This document shows positions 50,034-58,561 of a stretch of DNA of 64,000 bases, in pieces. The notes beneath the pieces are model-generated. The model was not told the origin of the DNA and did not search any database. It was given only the letters and a program-made list of their open reading frames with translations. The position numbers and the translations under genes were made by a program. The first letter of the stretch is position 1. Each line of letters begins with the position of its first letter. Source of the stretch: Oscillibacter valericigenes Sjm18-20 (lineage in GTDB: Bacteria > Bacillota > Clostridia > Oscillospirales > Oscillospiraceae); contig AP012044.1 of the NCBI GenBank assembly GCA_000283575.1, positions 3,224,001 to 3,288,000 of the forward strand. The letters are read 5' to 3'.

Positions 50034-50081
50034 ACATATATTATAAATAGGAATAAGCCCGTGGGATTTTGTCCCACGGGC
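50034..50081 (+). promoter_or_regulatory. AT box plus hairpin leader before module copy 2
   Basis: ACATATATTATAA (50034-50046) is followed by a 10-bp stem GCCCGTGGGA / TCCCACGGGC (50057-50081), AATCTTTTG and the ribosome site AGGAGGA of the DUF3846 gene at 50107. The layout matches 36368-36416 although the stem sequence differs, so the structure, not the sequence, is kept. Confidence 0.5.
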
Positions 50082-50106
50082 AATCTTTTGTTTAGGAGGA
50101 ACTATC

Positions 50107-50490
50107 ATGCGTATTTTATTGATTGAACCGTCGCTTCCGCCCCGGCAGGTAGAAATCCCCGGCACGCTGGAATCCATGCAGACTTTGGTAGGTGGAACCA
50201 TCCAGGCAGTCTTCCCATTTGAAGACCCCATTGCCCTGATTTGCAATGACGACGGCAAGCTGCTGAATCTGCCGCTGAACCGTGCCCTGCGAAACCCGGA
50301 CACCGGCGAAATCTATGATGTAGTAGCCGGCACCTTCTTTCTATGTGGAGCGCCGTCGGATTCGGAGAATTTCACCGACCTCACCCCGGATCAGGTGACT
50401 TCCTACATGGCCAGATTCCACAATCCCCAGCAGTTTATCCTTCTCAATGGACATCTGCTGGCGTTTCCCTTAGATAATTGCCATGATTGA
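50107..50490 (+). CDS. DUF3846 protein (module copy 2)
   Basis: The 127-residue protein is a close copy of 36440-36823, differing mainly in its first 20 residues (MRILLIEPSLPPRQVEIPGT). It overlaps the DUF6809 gene by 8 bp as in copy 1. The surrounding DNA is similar over about 650 bp, marking a tandem duplication or a second acquisition. Confidence 0.85.
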   Translation: MRILLIEPSLPPRQVEIPGTLESMQTLVGGTIQAVFPFEDPIALICNDDGKLLNLPLNRALRNPDTGEIYDVVAGTFFLCGAPSDSENFTDLTPDQVTSYMARFHNPQQFILLNGHLLAFPLDNCHD

Positions 50491-50755
50491 CAATCTGTTC
50501 TATGGAAACGCGAACCCCTACGAGCGTCCCATAATAGATGACCCCGAGCTTCAATCTGCCATGAAAATCCTCGCGGACTTGGAGGAGAAAATGTGCAAAG
50601 AAACTGGCAGAGCGCAATTAGATACCCTGTCCAATGCCTATGCTGCACTGAATGAACTGACCATGCTCCGGGCTTTTCAGGACGACTTTCGGGTGGGATT
50701 TGGCATCGCCGAGGAGCTGTACCGGCAAACGGCGCAATCTGAACGGGCGAAGTAA
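50483..50755 (+). CDS. DUF6809-like protein (module copy 2)
   Basis: The 90-residue protein (MIDNLFYGNANPYERPIIDD) is the counterpart of 36816-37088. It keeps the same overlap and the same ending (ELYRQTAQSERAK). Directly after it the DNA runs into the deletion that removed most of the amidoligase. Confidence 0.78.
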   Translation: MIDNLFYGNANPYERPIIDDPELQSAMKILADLEEKMCKETGRAQLDTLSNAYAALNELTMLRAFQDDFRVGFGIAEELYRQTAQSERAK

Positions 50756-50773
50756 GCGAACTATATACTATAT

Positions 50774-51052
50774 TCGGGTCGGTACACTTGTGTCAACCTC
50801 ACCAACTATGACACCATTGAGTTTCGCATCTTCCGGGGAACCCTGAAAACCAATACGTTAATCGCCACGCTGGAGCTCGTTGAGGAGCTTTGCAGCGTGG
50901 CGGTTTCTCTTTCTGACGAGGGTATGGCGGAGCTGACGTGGACGGAATTTGTCTCCAGGCTGCCGTCGGACAAGTACCCGGAGCTAATCCAATATCTAAA
51001 AGAGCGGCGGCTGTATGTGAATGAGCCGGTATCCGCTGCGGAGGAGGACTAA
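50774..51052 (+). pseudogene. Amidoligase, 5'-truncated copy
   Basis: The frame reads SGRYTCVNLTNYDTIEFRIF to VYVNEPVSAAEED-type ending (LYVNEPVSAAEED), matching the last 92 residues of the 37166-38272 amidoligase. The first 276 residues and the leader hairpin are missing. The join is at ACTATATACTATA, directly followed by TTCGGGTCGG, so about 890 bp were lost. It cannot encode a working ligase. Confidence 0.88.
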
Positions 51053-51054
51053 AA

Positions 51055-52002
51055 ATGTGTTGTTTATTCGGAATGGCTGATTACGGTCATGCACTGTCTG
51101 CAAAACGTAAGGGCCAGATCTTAACGGTCTTGGCAACTGAGTGTGAAGCAAGAGGAACTGACGCCACCGGGATCGCCTACAATTCCCACGGGAGGCTCCG
51201 CATCTACAAAAAGCCGGTGCCGGCCCATCAGCTGCGCATCATTGTCCCGCCGGATGCGTCGGTGATCATGGGCCACACCCGCATGACTACCCAGGGAAAT
51301 GCCAAGCGAAATTATAACAACCACCCCTTTCGCGGCGTGGCCGGACAACTGCCCTTCGCGCTGGCGCACAATGGCATTCTGCGCAACGATGAGCTTCTAA
51401 AACGGCAATTTAAGCTCCCTCACAGCAAGATTCAGACGGATTCTTACGTTGCCGCGCAGCTGCTGGAAAAGAAAGGCCAGCTGAATTTTGACACGCTGCG
51501 GTTTATGGCGGAGCAGTTGGAGGGCTCGTTCGCCATGACGGTGCTGGACGGGGCTGACAACCTCTGGATTGTAAAGGGAGATAACCCGCTGTGTCTGCTG
51601 GATTTTCCCCGGCTTGGCATCTACCTCTATGCCTCTACGGAGGAAATTCTCCGCCGCGCGCTGGACAAGCTCTGGCTGCGGCAGGAAAAGCAGATCCATG
51701 TTCCGGCGGACTGCGGGGAACTTCTGCGGCTATTTCCGGACGGGACAATCTCCCGCAGCACGTTTGACGACAAGAATCTGTTCCTGCCGTGGTACGGCGG
51801 CTTCTATGATGCCGCTCCGTTTTCCAAACGAGGCGGGAGCGGGGTTTCGTGTGATGCTTCCCCGTGGGACGCGGAGTATCTGGAAGAAATCAAAGACGTG
51901 GCTTCCGCTTTCGGGTATGCGCCGGAGGCGATCGATTCTCTGGCCCGGCAGGGCTTCACGCCTGAAGATATTGAAGAATTTCTGTACTGTGGGGAGCTGT
52001 AA
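51055..52002 (+). CDS. Class II glutamine amidotransferase-like Ntn hydrolase (module copy 2)
   Basis: The 315-residue protein is a close copy of 38275-39222 with the same nucleophile Cys2 (MCCLFGMADYG) and pocket residues (MTTQGNAKRNYNNHPF). It starts 3 bp after the truncated amidoligase. With its partner ligase deleted, it either works with the copy 1 ligase or has lost its role. It differs mostly in the last third. Confidence 0.88.
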   Translation: MCCLFGMADYGHALSAKRKGQILTVLATECEARGTDATGIAYNSHGRLRIYKKPVPAHQLRIIVPPDASVIMGHTRMTTQGNAKRNYNNHPFRGVAGQLPFALAHNGILRNDELLKRQFKLPHSKIQTDSYVAAQLLEKKGQLNFDTLRFMAEQLEGSFAMTVLDGADNLWIVKGDNPLCLLDFPRLGIYLYASTEEILRRALDKLWLRQEKQIHVPADCGELLRLFPDGTISRSTFDDKNLFLPWYGGFYDAAPFSKRGGSGVSCDASPWDAEYLEEIKDVASAFGYAPEAIDSLARQGFTPEDIEEFLYCGEL

Positions 52003-52036
52003 AAAGCCAATAGCTATACATTAACGATTTAAATAA

Positions 52037-52088
52037 CTCCCATCAAATCTGACTTTAAAGCAATGTTCTACGTCGGATTTGATGGGAG
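52037..52088. repeat. Long imperfect inverted repeat
   Basis: CTCCCATCAAATCTGAC (52037-52053) pairs with GTCGGATTTGATGGGAG (52072-52088) over 17 bp with one mismatch and an 18-nt loop. It lies between the ends of the GATase and the convergent gene. No T run follows, so it may be a terminator for both strands or a structured RNA. Confidence 0.55.
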
Positions 52089-52115
52089 CACATCGCATAA
52101 AGTAAATATTCACTA

Positions 52116-53663
52116 TTATAGCGTACTGAATCGGAGCAACTCTTTCGCAGCTTCTGCCAGGTAGATTTGAGCTCTTTCGTAAAGATTGCATAGTAAGCAA
52201 TACTCAACGAGTCCCGTCTGAATTGAGTTTCGTTGTCTTTCGCTCACACTTGATTTTATATATTTCCGTTTCTGAAAATATGCATCCAACCTTATATCTG
52301 ACCAATTTATCATTTCAGCAATTCCGTGTAAGCACTCACTCAGTTCATCCACAGACGCTCTAGAATCTTCGAGAAGTTGATTTGCATGTATTATATCATT
52401 ATATGCTTTACTTTTGATTGCTTTGATCTGTTTTCGCAACAAATTAACCGTTGAACAATCCTGCTCGTGAATTAAATGCATGTCTTCTGCTCGAAGATAA
52501 ACGCTATTCAAGCTTCGCAGAGAATATTCCAAGTAACTAGTATTGAGACAATTGGTAATCTTGCCGTGAATACTCCCCCAAAAATTCAATGCATCATCAA
52601 AACGAATTTCGTTCTTTTCGGTATCAAGCGCTTTTGAAAAAGGGTAGCGGTATAGTCGCATCAAATATAGCATTCCCATCTCCTCTTCGGAAATATCATT
52701 ACCATGGCTTTTGAGGAAGTTCGCAGCCCGCTTACTTCTCACTGCAAAAGTTTGATTGTCAGGAATACTGCATTCATTTATAAACCACTGCATATTAAAA
52801 TCTGATTGCAAAGCAGGCTTAATTTCATCCCACAAATGGGATTGAATGTCTTGAATCCGTCTGAGCGGTGTTTTCTGATCTTCCAATATATAAGCTTCAT
52901 CATCATGAAACCATTTTGATTGTATTTCCAAAAAATTATCCAACCAATCTAAAAAAGAACAAACAATTATTTTCCAAGATTTTTCTTGTATTTTGCTTTT
53001 GTCAAATTTCTCATCATAATATTTTGCCGCCGGCAGCCCAAGGACTTTACATTTTCTGTAAAATACATCATCCCTTGCTTGCTGAAATGCCTCAAAAGGA
53101 ACATGTTCTCCTCGATCAAAATAGTATATTCTCTCTTTCTCTGATTCAGATGTGCAATCGCGTATTATACTGGCTGGTCGTCCGTGTCGAGATGTGGACC
53201 AGTCCTGAATAATAATACCAAAAGCATATTCTAATTCATCTTTTGTCAAGCCGCTCTCTTCACAAATGCATAGTTTCCTATTCTCTACGGCTGTTTTTAA
53301 CCAACATTCTGTTCGTTTAATATTTTCTTTGGGTTTCATTGCATACTTAAATCTTTCACTCATGAGACCTCGATTTCCTGCAATTCTCCACTCTCTTGTT
53401 TGAGCAAATAGAAGTCCTGTATCACAGACGAGCCAAAGAAATGTCTTAATCGCCTTTAGACGATTTTCTCTTAACCATCCGTGCTGATTGCAATCATGCA
53501 ATAGTTCTTTGCAAAACCCCGGTTTTGAGTACAATGAAGAACTCCGCATTGATTCTGGTATATCATTTGTAAATGCGATATATGGTTCAAAATCGCGGCA
53601 ATCAGAGCCTGTTGCATTGTTGTGAATACCAGATTTAAGAATCAAACAATTTTTGACTTCCAT
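52116..53663 (-). CDS. Unknown protein, AT-rich gene
   Basis: From ATG 53663 (GGGGGCATT upstream; ATGs at 53723 and 53702 are alternatives) the product is about 515 residues starting MEVKNCLILKSGIHNNATGS. It is helical with no signal peptide or membrane segment and is rich in Trp, Tyr, Cys and Asp (AQTREWRIAGNRGLMSERF; SSVSERQRNSIQTGLVEYCL). I recognise no domain. The gene is clearly more AT-rich than its neighbours, which points to recent transfer. It is convergent with the GATase and divergent from the 53894 gene, beside a helicase. Confidence 0.7.
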   Translation of the reverse strand: MEVKNCLILKSGIHNNATGSDCRDFEPYIAFTNDIPESMRSSSLYSKPGFCKELLHDCNQHGWLRENRLKAIKTFLWLVCDTGLLFAQTREWRIAGNRGLMSERFKYAMKPKENIKRTECWLKTAVENRKLCICEESGLTKDELEYAFGIIIQDWSTSRHGRPASIIRDCTSESEKERIYYFDRGEHVPFEAFQQARDDVFYRKCKVLGLPAAKYYDEKFDKSKIQEKSWKIIVCSFLDWLDNFLEIQSKWFHDDEAYILEDQKTPLRRIQDIQSHLWDEIKPALQSDFNMQWFINECSIPDNQTFAVRSKRAANFLKSHGNDISEEEMGMLYLMRLYRYPFSKALDTEKNEIRFDDALNFWGSIHGKITNCLNTSYLEYSLRSLNSVYLRAEDMHLIHEQDCSTVNLLRKQIKAIKSKAYNDIIHANQLLEDSRASVDELSECLHGIAEMINWSDIRLDAYFQKRKYIKSSVSERQRNSIQTGLVEYCLLCNLYERAQIYLAEAAKELLRFSTL

Positions 53664-53893
53664 AATGCCCCCACAATAAAATTCAGCAAAGCTCTTTTCC
53701 ATAAATTGTAAATTTATAAGCATTTTTTCAATGCAATACTCTTACGACTTCATTCTTATCGTTACGAACTATACCGGAAAGCTTATTTATAAGGCACTTT
53801 CAAGTGAAATATATCTGCTTTCTACACAATTTCCTAATAGTGTGGACTCTGATAATATACAGGAAAGATCAACGTAGGAAGGAGTCATTCGAG

Positions 53894-55456
53894 ATGAAAA
53901 ACATTCAAAATGCTGTGTGTCAAATCATTCTGGCCGGACTCGGTAACCAGCCTCAAAAATTGTTTGAAATCAAGAGTCCACGAAAAGAGGTGGACTTGTT
54001 ACGAAAAATTCTGAATGCCTCTGAAAATTTTCAACTATCGAATACTACAATTTACAATGCATACGGCGTCAGTTTCTGCGGTATCGCTTCATGGGGAAAA
54101 ATACTCTGTGTTCGGTTCAATGGTTGTGATCATCGAGTTCGTATCTTAAATCTCGATCGTTTCGGTAACCGGATTGTCTACTCCATTCCAATTTCAAAGG
54201 CCGATCAATTGTCGGCTCTTCCCGGTATTGATTTTAGCGCCAGCGAATTGCGTATCATGCTTAACATCGCAAACGAGCTTTCATCCAAAGTTACTGAGCA
54301 ACTGATTGAAATCCGCCGTCCAGTTCGTACTAATATCCGCGATCAAAGACTGTTTTGGACAAGCACGCAGTTTTCAGAATCAGTTCTTCTGAAATTGTTG
54401 GAATCTTTTCCCACTCTGTTTGAAGTTGCCATCACTGCGTTTGATGCGCAACTCCGCGCTCTAAAGAAGATGAGGCAAGCTCCACTTGGTATTATCAATT
54501 TCGTCTTTTCAGACAAGAGTTTTGAGTCGAAAGAGTATCTCATTTCTGTTTTCCAAGCGTTTTGCTTTGCCAACGAAACCGGACGTATTCGTGCTGGTCC
54601 AATTGAGATTGAGCTAAAGTCTCCGAACGATCTTTCGGATTGGTCTCTCTACGCTCAAAGGCTGGTTATGCTGGAAACCTCGAGCGGCTCACTTCTTCGC
54701 CCACTCATCGAGGAAATTGGAGAGCAGGAGCGCAAGCTAAAATGCGGAGGGTCTATCCATAGATTTCTTACTCTGCCAATTAGTATCTGCCACTCCGCGC
54801 TACATTCCTCGCAAGCTATTGACATCTCTCTTCCAATGAAAGTCCCACACCTTACTTCGATACAGTATGACACGTTGCGCTGCGCCATGAGCAAATCGCT
54901 TTCTGTAGACATTGCTCAGCATGTATACACCCAGTGGAAATTGAGAGTATCTGCGCCTGACGCATATCGCCTAAATGGTTTGCATGTTTGGCGATATTTA
55001 CTCGGGTCCGAACTATGCTGCACTTGGTTTTCAGAGCCAACACTCCGTTCTCGTGCGATGTCTCTTGTTCAAAAGTCAACTGATCAACAAAGGCAAGAAG
55101 AGCAGCAGCGTGAACAACTGCTACAGCGTGCTATGGATCTGTTGGCAGCACCTGCCAAATATGCTTCTGCGATCGTGGACAGGCCCAAGAGCAAGCAGGC
55201 TGCGCAGGATATTCTCTCTGACGAAGCCGTCGCCTTTCGGTTTGAGCCACGCCAAGGAGCAGATCACGGTAAAAAGCTCTTGGCATTCACCAAGCTCTCC
55301 TTGCTCAGACTTCTCCGCCGCGTTGATTTTCAAGGTGACTTACTGGAGGCCTTTCTCGAACAGTGTCAGACAAGCGGCATATTAGATCAGGCAAGCAGAG
55401 TAATCAAGCTCGGCGATCAGACAATCAATGCTGTAACTTTTTCGCTCGAAATTTGA
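53894..55456 (+). CDS. Unknown 520-residue protein paired with a RecQ-like helicase
   Basis: I choose ATG 53894, with AGGAAGGAGTC before it. An ATG at 53804 lacks a site. The product of 520 residues starts MKNIQNAVCQIILAGLGNQP and has mixed alpha/beta character. It contains FDAQLRALKKMRQAPLGIIN and a charged helical linker (QQRQEEQQREQLLQRAMDLL) before a C-terminal domain (HGKKLLAFTKLSLLRLLRRV). No catalytic motif is clear. It lies 51 bp before the helicase in one operon, so it is probably a partner, perhaps a DNA or RNA binding subunit. Confidence 0.7.
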   Translation: MKNIQNAVCQIILAGLGNQPQKLFEIKSPRKEVDLLRKILNASENFQLSNTTIYNAYGVSFCGIASWGKILCVRFNGCDHRVRILNLDRFGNRIVYSIPISKADQLSALPGIDFSASELRIMLNIANELSSKVTEQLIEIRRPVRTNIRDQRLFWTSTQFSESVLLKLLESFPTLFEVAITAFDAQLRALKKMRQAPLGIINFVFSDKSFESKEYLISVFQAFCFANETGRIRAGPIEIELKSPNDLSDWSLYAQRLVMLETSSGSLLRPLIEEIGEQERKLKCGGSIHRFLTLPISICHSALHSSQAIDISLPMKVPHLTSIQYDTLRCAMSKSLSVDIAQHVYTQWKLRVSAPDAYRLNGLHVWRYLLGSELCCTWFSEPTLRSRAMSLVQKSTDQQRQEEQQREQLLQRAMDLLAAPAKYASAIVDRPKSKQAAQDILSDEAVAFRFEPRQGADHGKKLLAFTKLSLLRLLRRVDFQGDLLEAFLEQCQTSGILDQASRVIKLGDQTINAVTFSLEI

Positions 55457-55507
55457 GTGGGTTTTACGGTTTTATGGTTTTAGCAATATTTAGAAGGGGG
55501 TATCTTT

Positions 55508-56776
55508 ATGTTCCTATATAAAAAGTCCGCCATTGTCAATGCAACGCAGATGCTCCAAATTAGTAGCTTATATCAGTGGCAGGAAAAGCCAATCGACGCA
55601 ATTTTAGAAGGCCTCGACGTGTTTGTCTCTGCACCTACATCCAGTGGTAAATCCGCGCTATTTCAGCTTCCAGCTGTGGCAGAAGAAGGACTGACGTTGA
55701 CGATCGTCCTCTCGCCATTACGGGCTTTACAGGAAGATCAGGTTAACTCTCTCCGCAAAAAAGGCATCGCCGCTGAACTGCTAAACTCTGATTTGTCCTC
55801 TCAAGCACGACGTCAAGTTCTTGAAAAATTACCCCATTCTATGCTGTTGTATCTTGCCCCAGAGCAGTTGCTTTGTTCCGATCTTCAAAACGAGCTTTCT
55901 CAATGCACTGTTGCGCGAGTTGTGCTAGACGAGGCACACATTCTTCCGCAGGTGGAAGCAAACTTCCGCAAAGCATATCAGAAGATTGGAGATTTTATTC
56001 AAAGCCTGCCTTCACGTCCTCAAGTACTCGCGCTCACTGCCACAGCCACGGTAAAAGATCGCAAGCGGATTGTAAAGGCTTTGGGCATGGAAAATTCGAA
56101 AACCTTTGCTTTTCCCCTGCGGCGAGACAATCTGGCACTGCACATTAAGCGCATTGAGGAAAAAAGCACTTCTCGCAAAAAAAGCGGAGCAAGGCTGAAT
56201 CTGTCGCAGTCTGTTGAGCGTGCATTAAAGGACTGGAACGGTAAAGGCCGTGTTATCATCTATTGTCCGACGGTTAAGGGAGTAAAACACCTTTACCACT
56301 GGCTAAAAGGAAGAAACTGGCCGGTGACTAAGTACACAGGCAAAATGTCACACAAGAAACGGCTAGAATCCCAAGAACGCTTCTTAAGTGGAAAAAGGGT
56401 TATTGTGATCGCCACAAACGCGTTCGGTTTAGGCATCGACATTTCAAACGTACGTCTCATCATCCATGCAGGGCTTCCGCTATCTATGGACGGGTACGTA
56501 CAGGAAATCGGTCGTGCAGGGCGGGACGGCAAAAAAAGTCTTTGTCTTCTCCTCTACAGCAAACAAGATTTTGGAAAGAACCAGCATATTCTTCGTCACA
56601 GCCTAAATTCCAAAAGCGCTCAACAAGCATTTGATCGGCTCAATGCTTTGCACAGGCTTGTAAATGCTGAAAGCTGCATCTGGAGTGGAATTGAGAAGTA
56701 TTTCGGTCAAAAAAATTTCACACCCTGCAACAACTGCTCCCACTGTAAATCTAAGTCTTTAAAATCTCAAACCTGA
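55508..56776 (+). CDS. RecQ-like superfamily 2 helicase
   Basis: The 422-residue protein has motif I APTSSGKSALFQLPA, motif Ia LSPLRALQEDQ, motif II VVLDEAHIL (DEAH), motif III ALTATATVKD, motif V ATNAFGLGIDISNVR and motif VI QEIGRAGRDGKKS, then a Cys-rich RecQ-type zinc knot (CIWSGIEKYFGQ, then CNNCSHC). It lacks the winged-helix and HRDC domains of RecQ proper, so it is a short helicase. It acts on DNA, most likely with the 520-residue protein upstream. Beside an integrase it is a candidate defence or element-maintenance gene. Confidence 0.9.
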   Translation: MFLYKKSAIVNATQMLQISSLYQWQEKPIDAILEGLDVFVSAPTSSGKSALFQLPAVAEEGLTLTIVLSPLRALQEDQVNSLRKKGIAAELLNSDLSSQARRQVLEKLPHSMLLYLAPEQLLCSDLQNELSQCTVARVVLDEAHILPQVEANFRKAYQKIGDFIQSLPSRPQVLALTATATVKDRKRIVKALGMENSKTFAFPLRRDNLALHIKRIEEKSTSRKKSGARLNLSQSVERALKDWNGKGRVIIYCPTVKGVKHLYHWLKGRNWPVTKYTGKMSHKKRLESQERFLSGKRVIVIATNAFGLGIDISNVRLIIHAGLPLSMDGYVQEIGRAGRDGKKSLCLLLYSKQDFGKNQHILRHSLNSKSAQQAFDRLNALHRLVNAESCIWSGIEKYFGQKNFTPCNNCSHCKSKSLKSQT

Positions 56777-56789
56777 AAGGAGTATAGCC

Positions 56790-57002
56790 ATGTCCCAATC
56801 TGCTTGCAAATCACCCGAGGATCTTCCTCTGATCCTCCGCATCAACGATCTGATGCGCGTGTTGGACATTGGACGCAACACAGCTTACGACCTAGTTCGT
56901 TCTGGGCGGATTTACAGCGTTCGTATCGGCAATCAAATTCGGATTCCGAAACAGGCTGTGCTGGCCTTCCTCGAAACTCCGGCAACCAGCGCAGGTGCCT
57001 GA
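56790..57002 (+). CDS. xis: Excisionase-like helix-turn-helix protein
   Basis: The 70-residue MerR/Xis-type HTH contains LRINDLMRVLDIGRNTAYDL and IGNQIRIPKQAVLAFLE. Such small proteins act as recombination directionality factors beside tyrosine integrases. It lies 75 bp before the integrase and 13 bp after the helicase. Confidence 0.8.
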   Translation: MSQSACKSPEDLPLILRINDLMRVLDIGRNTAYDLVRSGRIYSVRIGNQIRIPKQAVLAFLETPATSAGA

Positions 57003-57076
57003 AGTCATCCAATCCCACTGCCGGGGTATTCTACCCGTGAGTACCCCGGCTTGTTTATTTTGAAAAGGAGAAAAAA

Positions 57077-58285
57077 ATGACAAAAAAGCAACTTGGTCGC
57101 AACGCCGCTGGCGCTGGAACCATTCGCAAAAAGGTAGTCCATCGTGATGGGAAAGACTATACTTTCTGGGAAGCCCGCATCACCACTGGCTATGATCCCG
57201 GCACAGGCCGGCAGATTCAGCGGTCATTCTCTGGGCATACTCAAAAAGAGGTACGTGAAAAAATGCAGGCCGCCGCAGTAGAAATAAATAACGGAACCTA
57301 TCGTGAGCCAACTAAAATGACGATTAAGCAATGGCTTGAAGTATGGACCAATACCTACCTCGGTGGTGTCAAACCCAGAACAACAGAAATCTACAAAAGT
57401 GACATCCGGCTATACATCAATCCTACCCTCGGCGCAACCCGCCTGGACACCTTAACCCCACACACAATTCAGAACTTCTATAACAGCCTTTCCAAGGGGC
57501 GTAACGGGAAGCCCGGTCTCTCTCCAAAGTCCATCAAGAACATTCACGGGGTTCTGCACCATGCACTCAAGCAGGCTGTAGCAAACGGAATTCTTCGTTC
57601 CAATCCAGCGGATGTCTGCACCTTGCCGCGCACGGAAAAGAAAGAGTTGAAGCCTCTGGATGAGGACGATATTACTCTATTTCTCAAAAAAATTCAAGGG
57701 CATCGTTTCGAAAATCTGTTCATTACAACCCTTTTTACTGGTATGCGAGAAGGGGAAGTCCTCGGCTTAACGTGGGACTGTGTAGACTTTGACAATGGAA
57801 TTCTGCTGATCAATAAGCAACTTCAGCTCCATCAAGAAACGGGTATGGAGGCATATAAGCTGGTGTCTCCGAAGAATGGAAAGTCCCGCACGGTTGCTGC
57901 CGCTCCATTTGTCATGGCAAGACTAAAGCAGCACCGAACGCTTCAGATGCAGCAGCAGTTGAAGCTTGGAGGTGCGTGGAGTAATCCGGATGGGCTTGTT
58001 TTCACCGATGAACTCGGAGGACACCTAACAAAGCCTACCGTTTACCGGGCCTTCAAGGCTGTTGTGGCTTCCATTGGACGCCCCGACGCCCGCTTCCATG
58101 ATCTTCGACATTCCTATGCTGTCGCTGCCATCCGTTCCGGTGATGATATTAAGACCATCCAAAGTAATCTGGGGCACGCCACCGCCGCATTCACGCTGGA
58201 TGTGTACGGCCATGTCACCAGTAAGATGAAACAGGAAAGCGCCGCCCGGATGGAGAAGTTTATTGAAAGCGTATCGGGCAAATAA
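57077..58285 (+). CDS. int: Tyrosine-recombinase integrase of the island
   Basis: The 402-residue protein has an N-terminal arm-binding domain (GAGTIRKKVVHRDGKDYTFW), a SAM-like core-binding domain (YINPTLGATRLDTLTPHTIQ) and the catalytic domain with R (TLFTGMREGEVLGLTWD), H-x-x-R (ARFHDLRHSYAVAAI), NLGHATAAFT and the nucleophile Tyr (LDVYGHVT). It is oriented towards the 3' end of the tRNA-Cys about 100 bp away, the expected attachment site. It is intact, so the island may still be able to excise if both att sites remain. Confidence 0.95.
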   Translation: MTKKQLGRNAAGAGTIRKKVVHRDGKDYTFWEARITTGYDPGTGRQIQRSFSGHTQKEVREKMQAAAVEINNGTYREPTKMTIKQWLEVWTNTYLGGVKPRTTEIYKSDIRLYINPTLGATRLDTLTPHTIQNFYNSLSKGRNGKPGLSPKSIKNIHGVLHHALKQAVANGILRSNPADVCTLPRTEKKELKPLDEDDITLFLKKIQGHRFENLFITTLFTGMREGEVLGLTWDCVDFDNGILLINKQLQLHQETGMEAYKLVSPKNGKSRTVAAAPFVMARLKQHRTLQMQQQLKLGGAWSNPDGLVFTDELGGHLTKPTVYRAFKAVVASIGRPDARFHDLRHSYAVAAIRSGDDIKTIQSNLGHATAAFTLDVYGHVTSKMKQESAARMEKFIESVSGK

Positions 58286-58345
58286 TTTCTTTCAAAACAC
58301 CCGTTTAGGTCTCTAAAGGGAAAACGTTTCTCGAAGGGCATAAGA

Positions 58346-58378
58346 AAAACCTCGTAGCCATTGCGGCTACGAGGTTTT
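58346..58378. terminator. Bidirectional terminator between integrase and tRNA-Cys
   Basis: A 14-bp perfect stem (AAAACCTCGTAGCC / GGCTACGAGGTTTT) with a 5-nt loop. It ends the integrase on the plus strand and tRNA-Cys on the minus strand. Confidence 0.85.
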
Positions 58379-58382
58379 CTTC

Positions 58383-58456
58383 TGGAGGTGACACCCGGAT
58401 TTGAACCGGGGGTGAGGGTTTTGCAGACCCTTGCCTTACCACTTGGCTATGTCACC
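58383..58456 (-). tRNA. tRNA-Cys(GCA)
   Basis: The minus strand reads GGTGACATAGCC at the 5' end, an anticodon loop CTGCAAA (anticodon GCA), T-loop GGTTCAAATCC and the acceptor TGTCACC followed by TCCA. All stems pair. The 3' end faces the integrase, so it is the likely attachment site. Its promoter is TGGACT-17-TATAAT (58469-58497). Confidence 0.95.
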
Positions 58457-58468
58457 ATCATCTTTTAC

Positions 58469-58497
58469 ATTATAAGTGATACGCTAAAAAAAGTCCA
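58469..58497 (-). promoter_or_regulatory. Promoter of tRNA-Cys
   Basis: On the minus strand TGGACT (58492-58497), 17 bp, TATAAT (58469-58474), 12 bp before the mature 5' end. Confidence 0.6.
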
Positions 58498-58524
58498 GTA
58501 AAATTTAAAAAAACTTTCAAAGGA

Positions 58525-58560
58525 AATTGAATGCCCACACGCTTGTGTGGGCATTCAATT
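58525..58560 (-). terminator. Terminator after tRNA-Gly
   Basis: A 16-bp perfect stem (AATTGAATGCCCACAC / GTGTGGGCATTCAATT) with loop GCTT ends the tRNA-Val-Asp-Phe-Gly transcript. Confidence 0.85.
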
Positions 58561-58561
58561 T

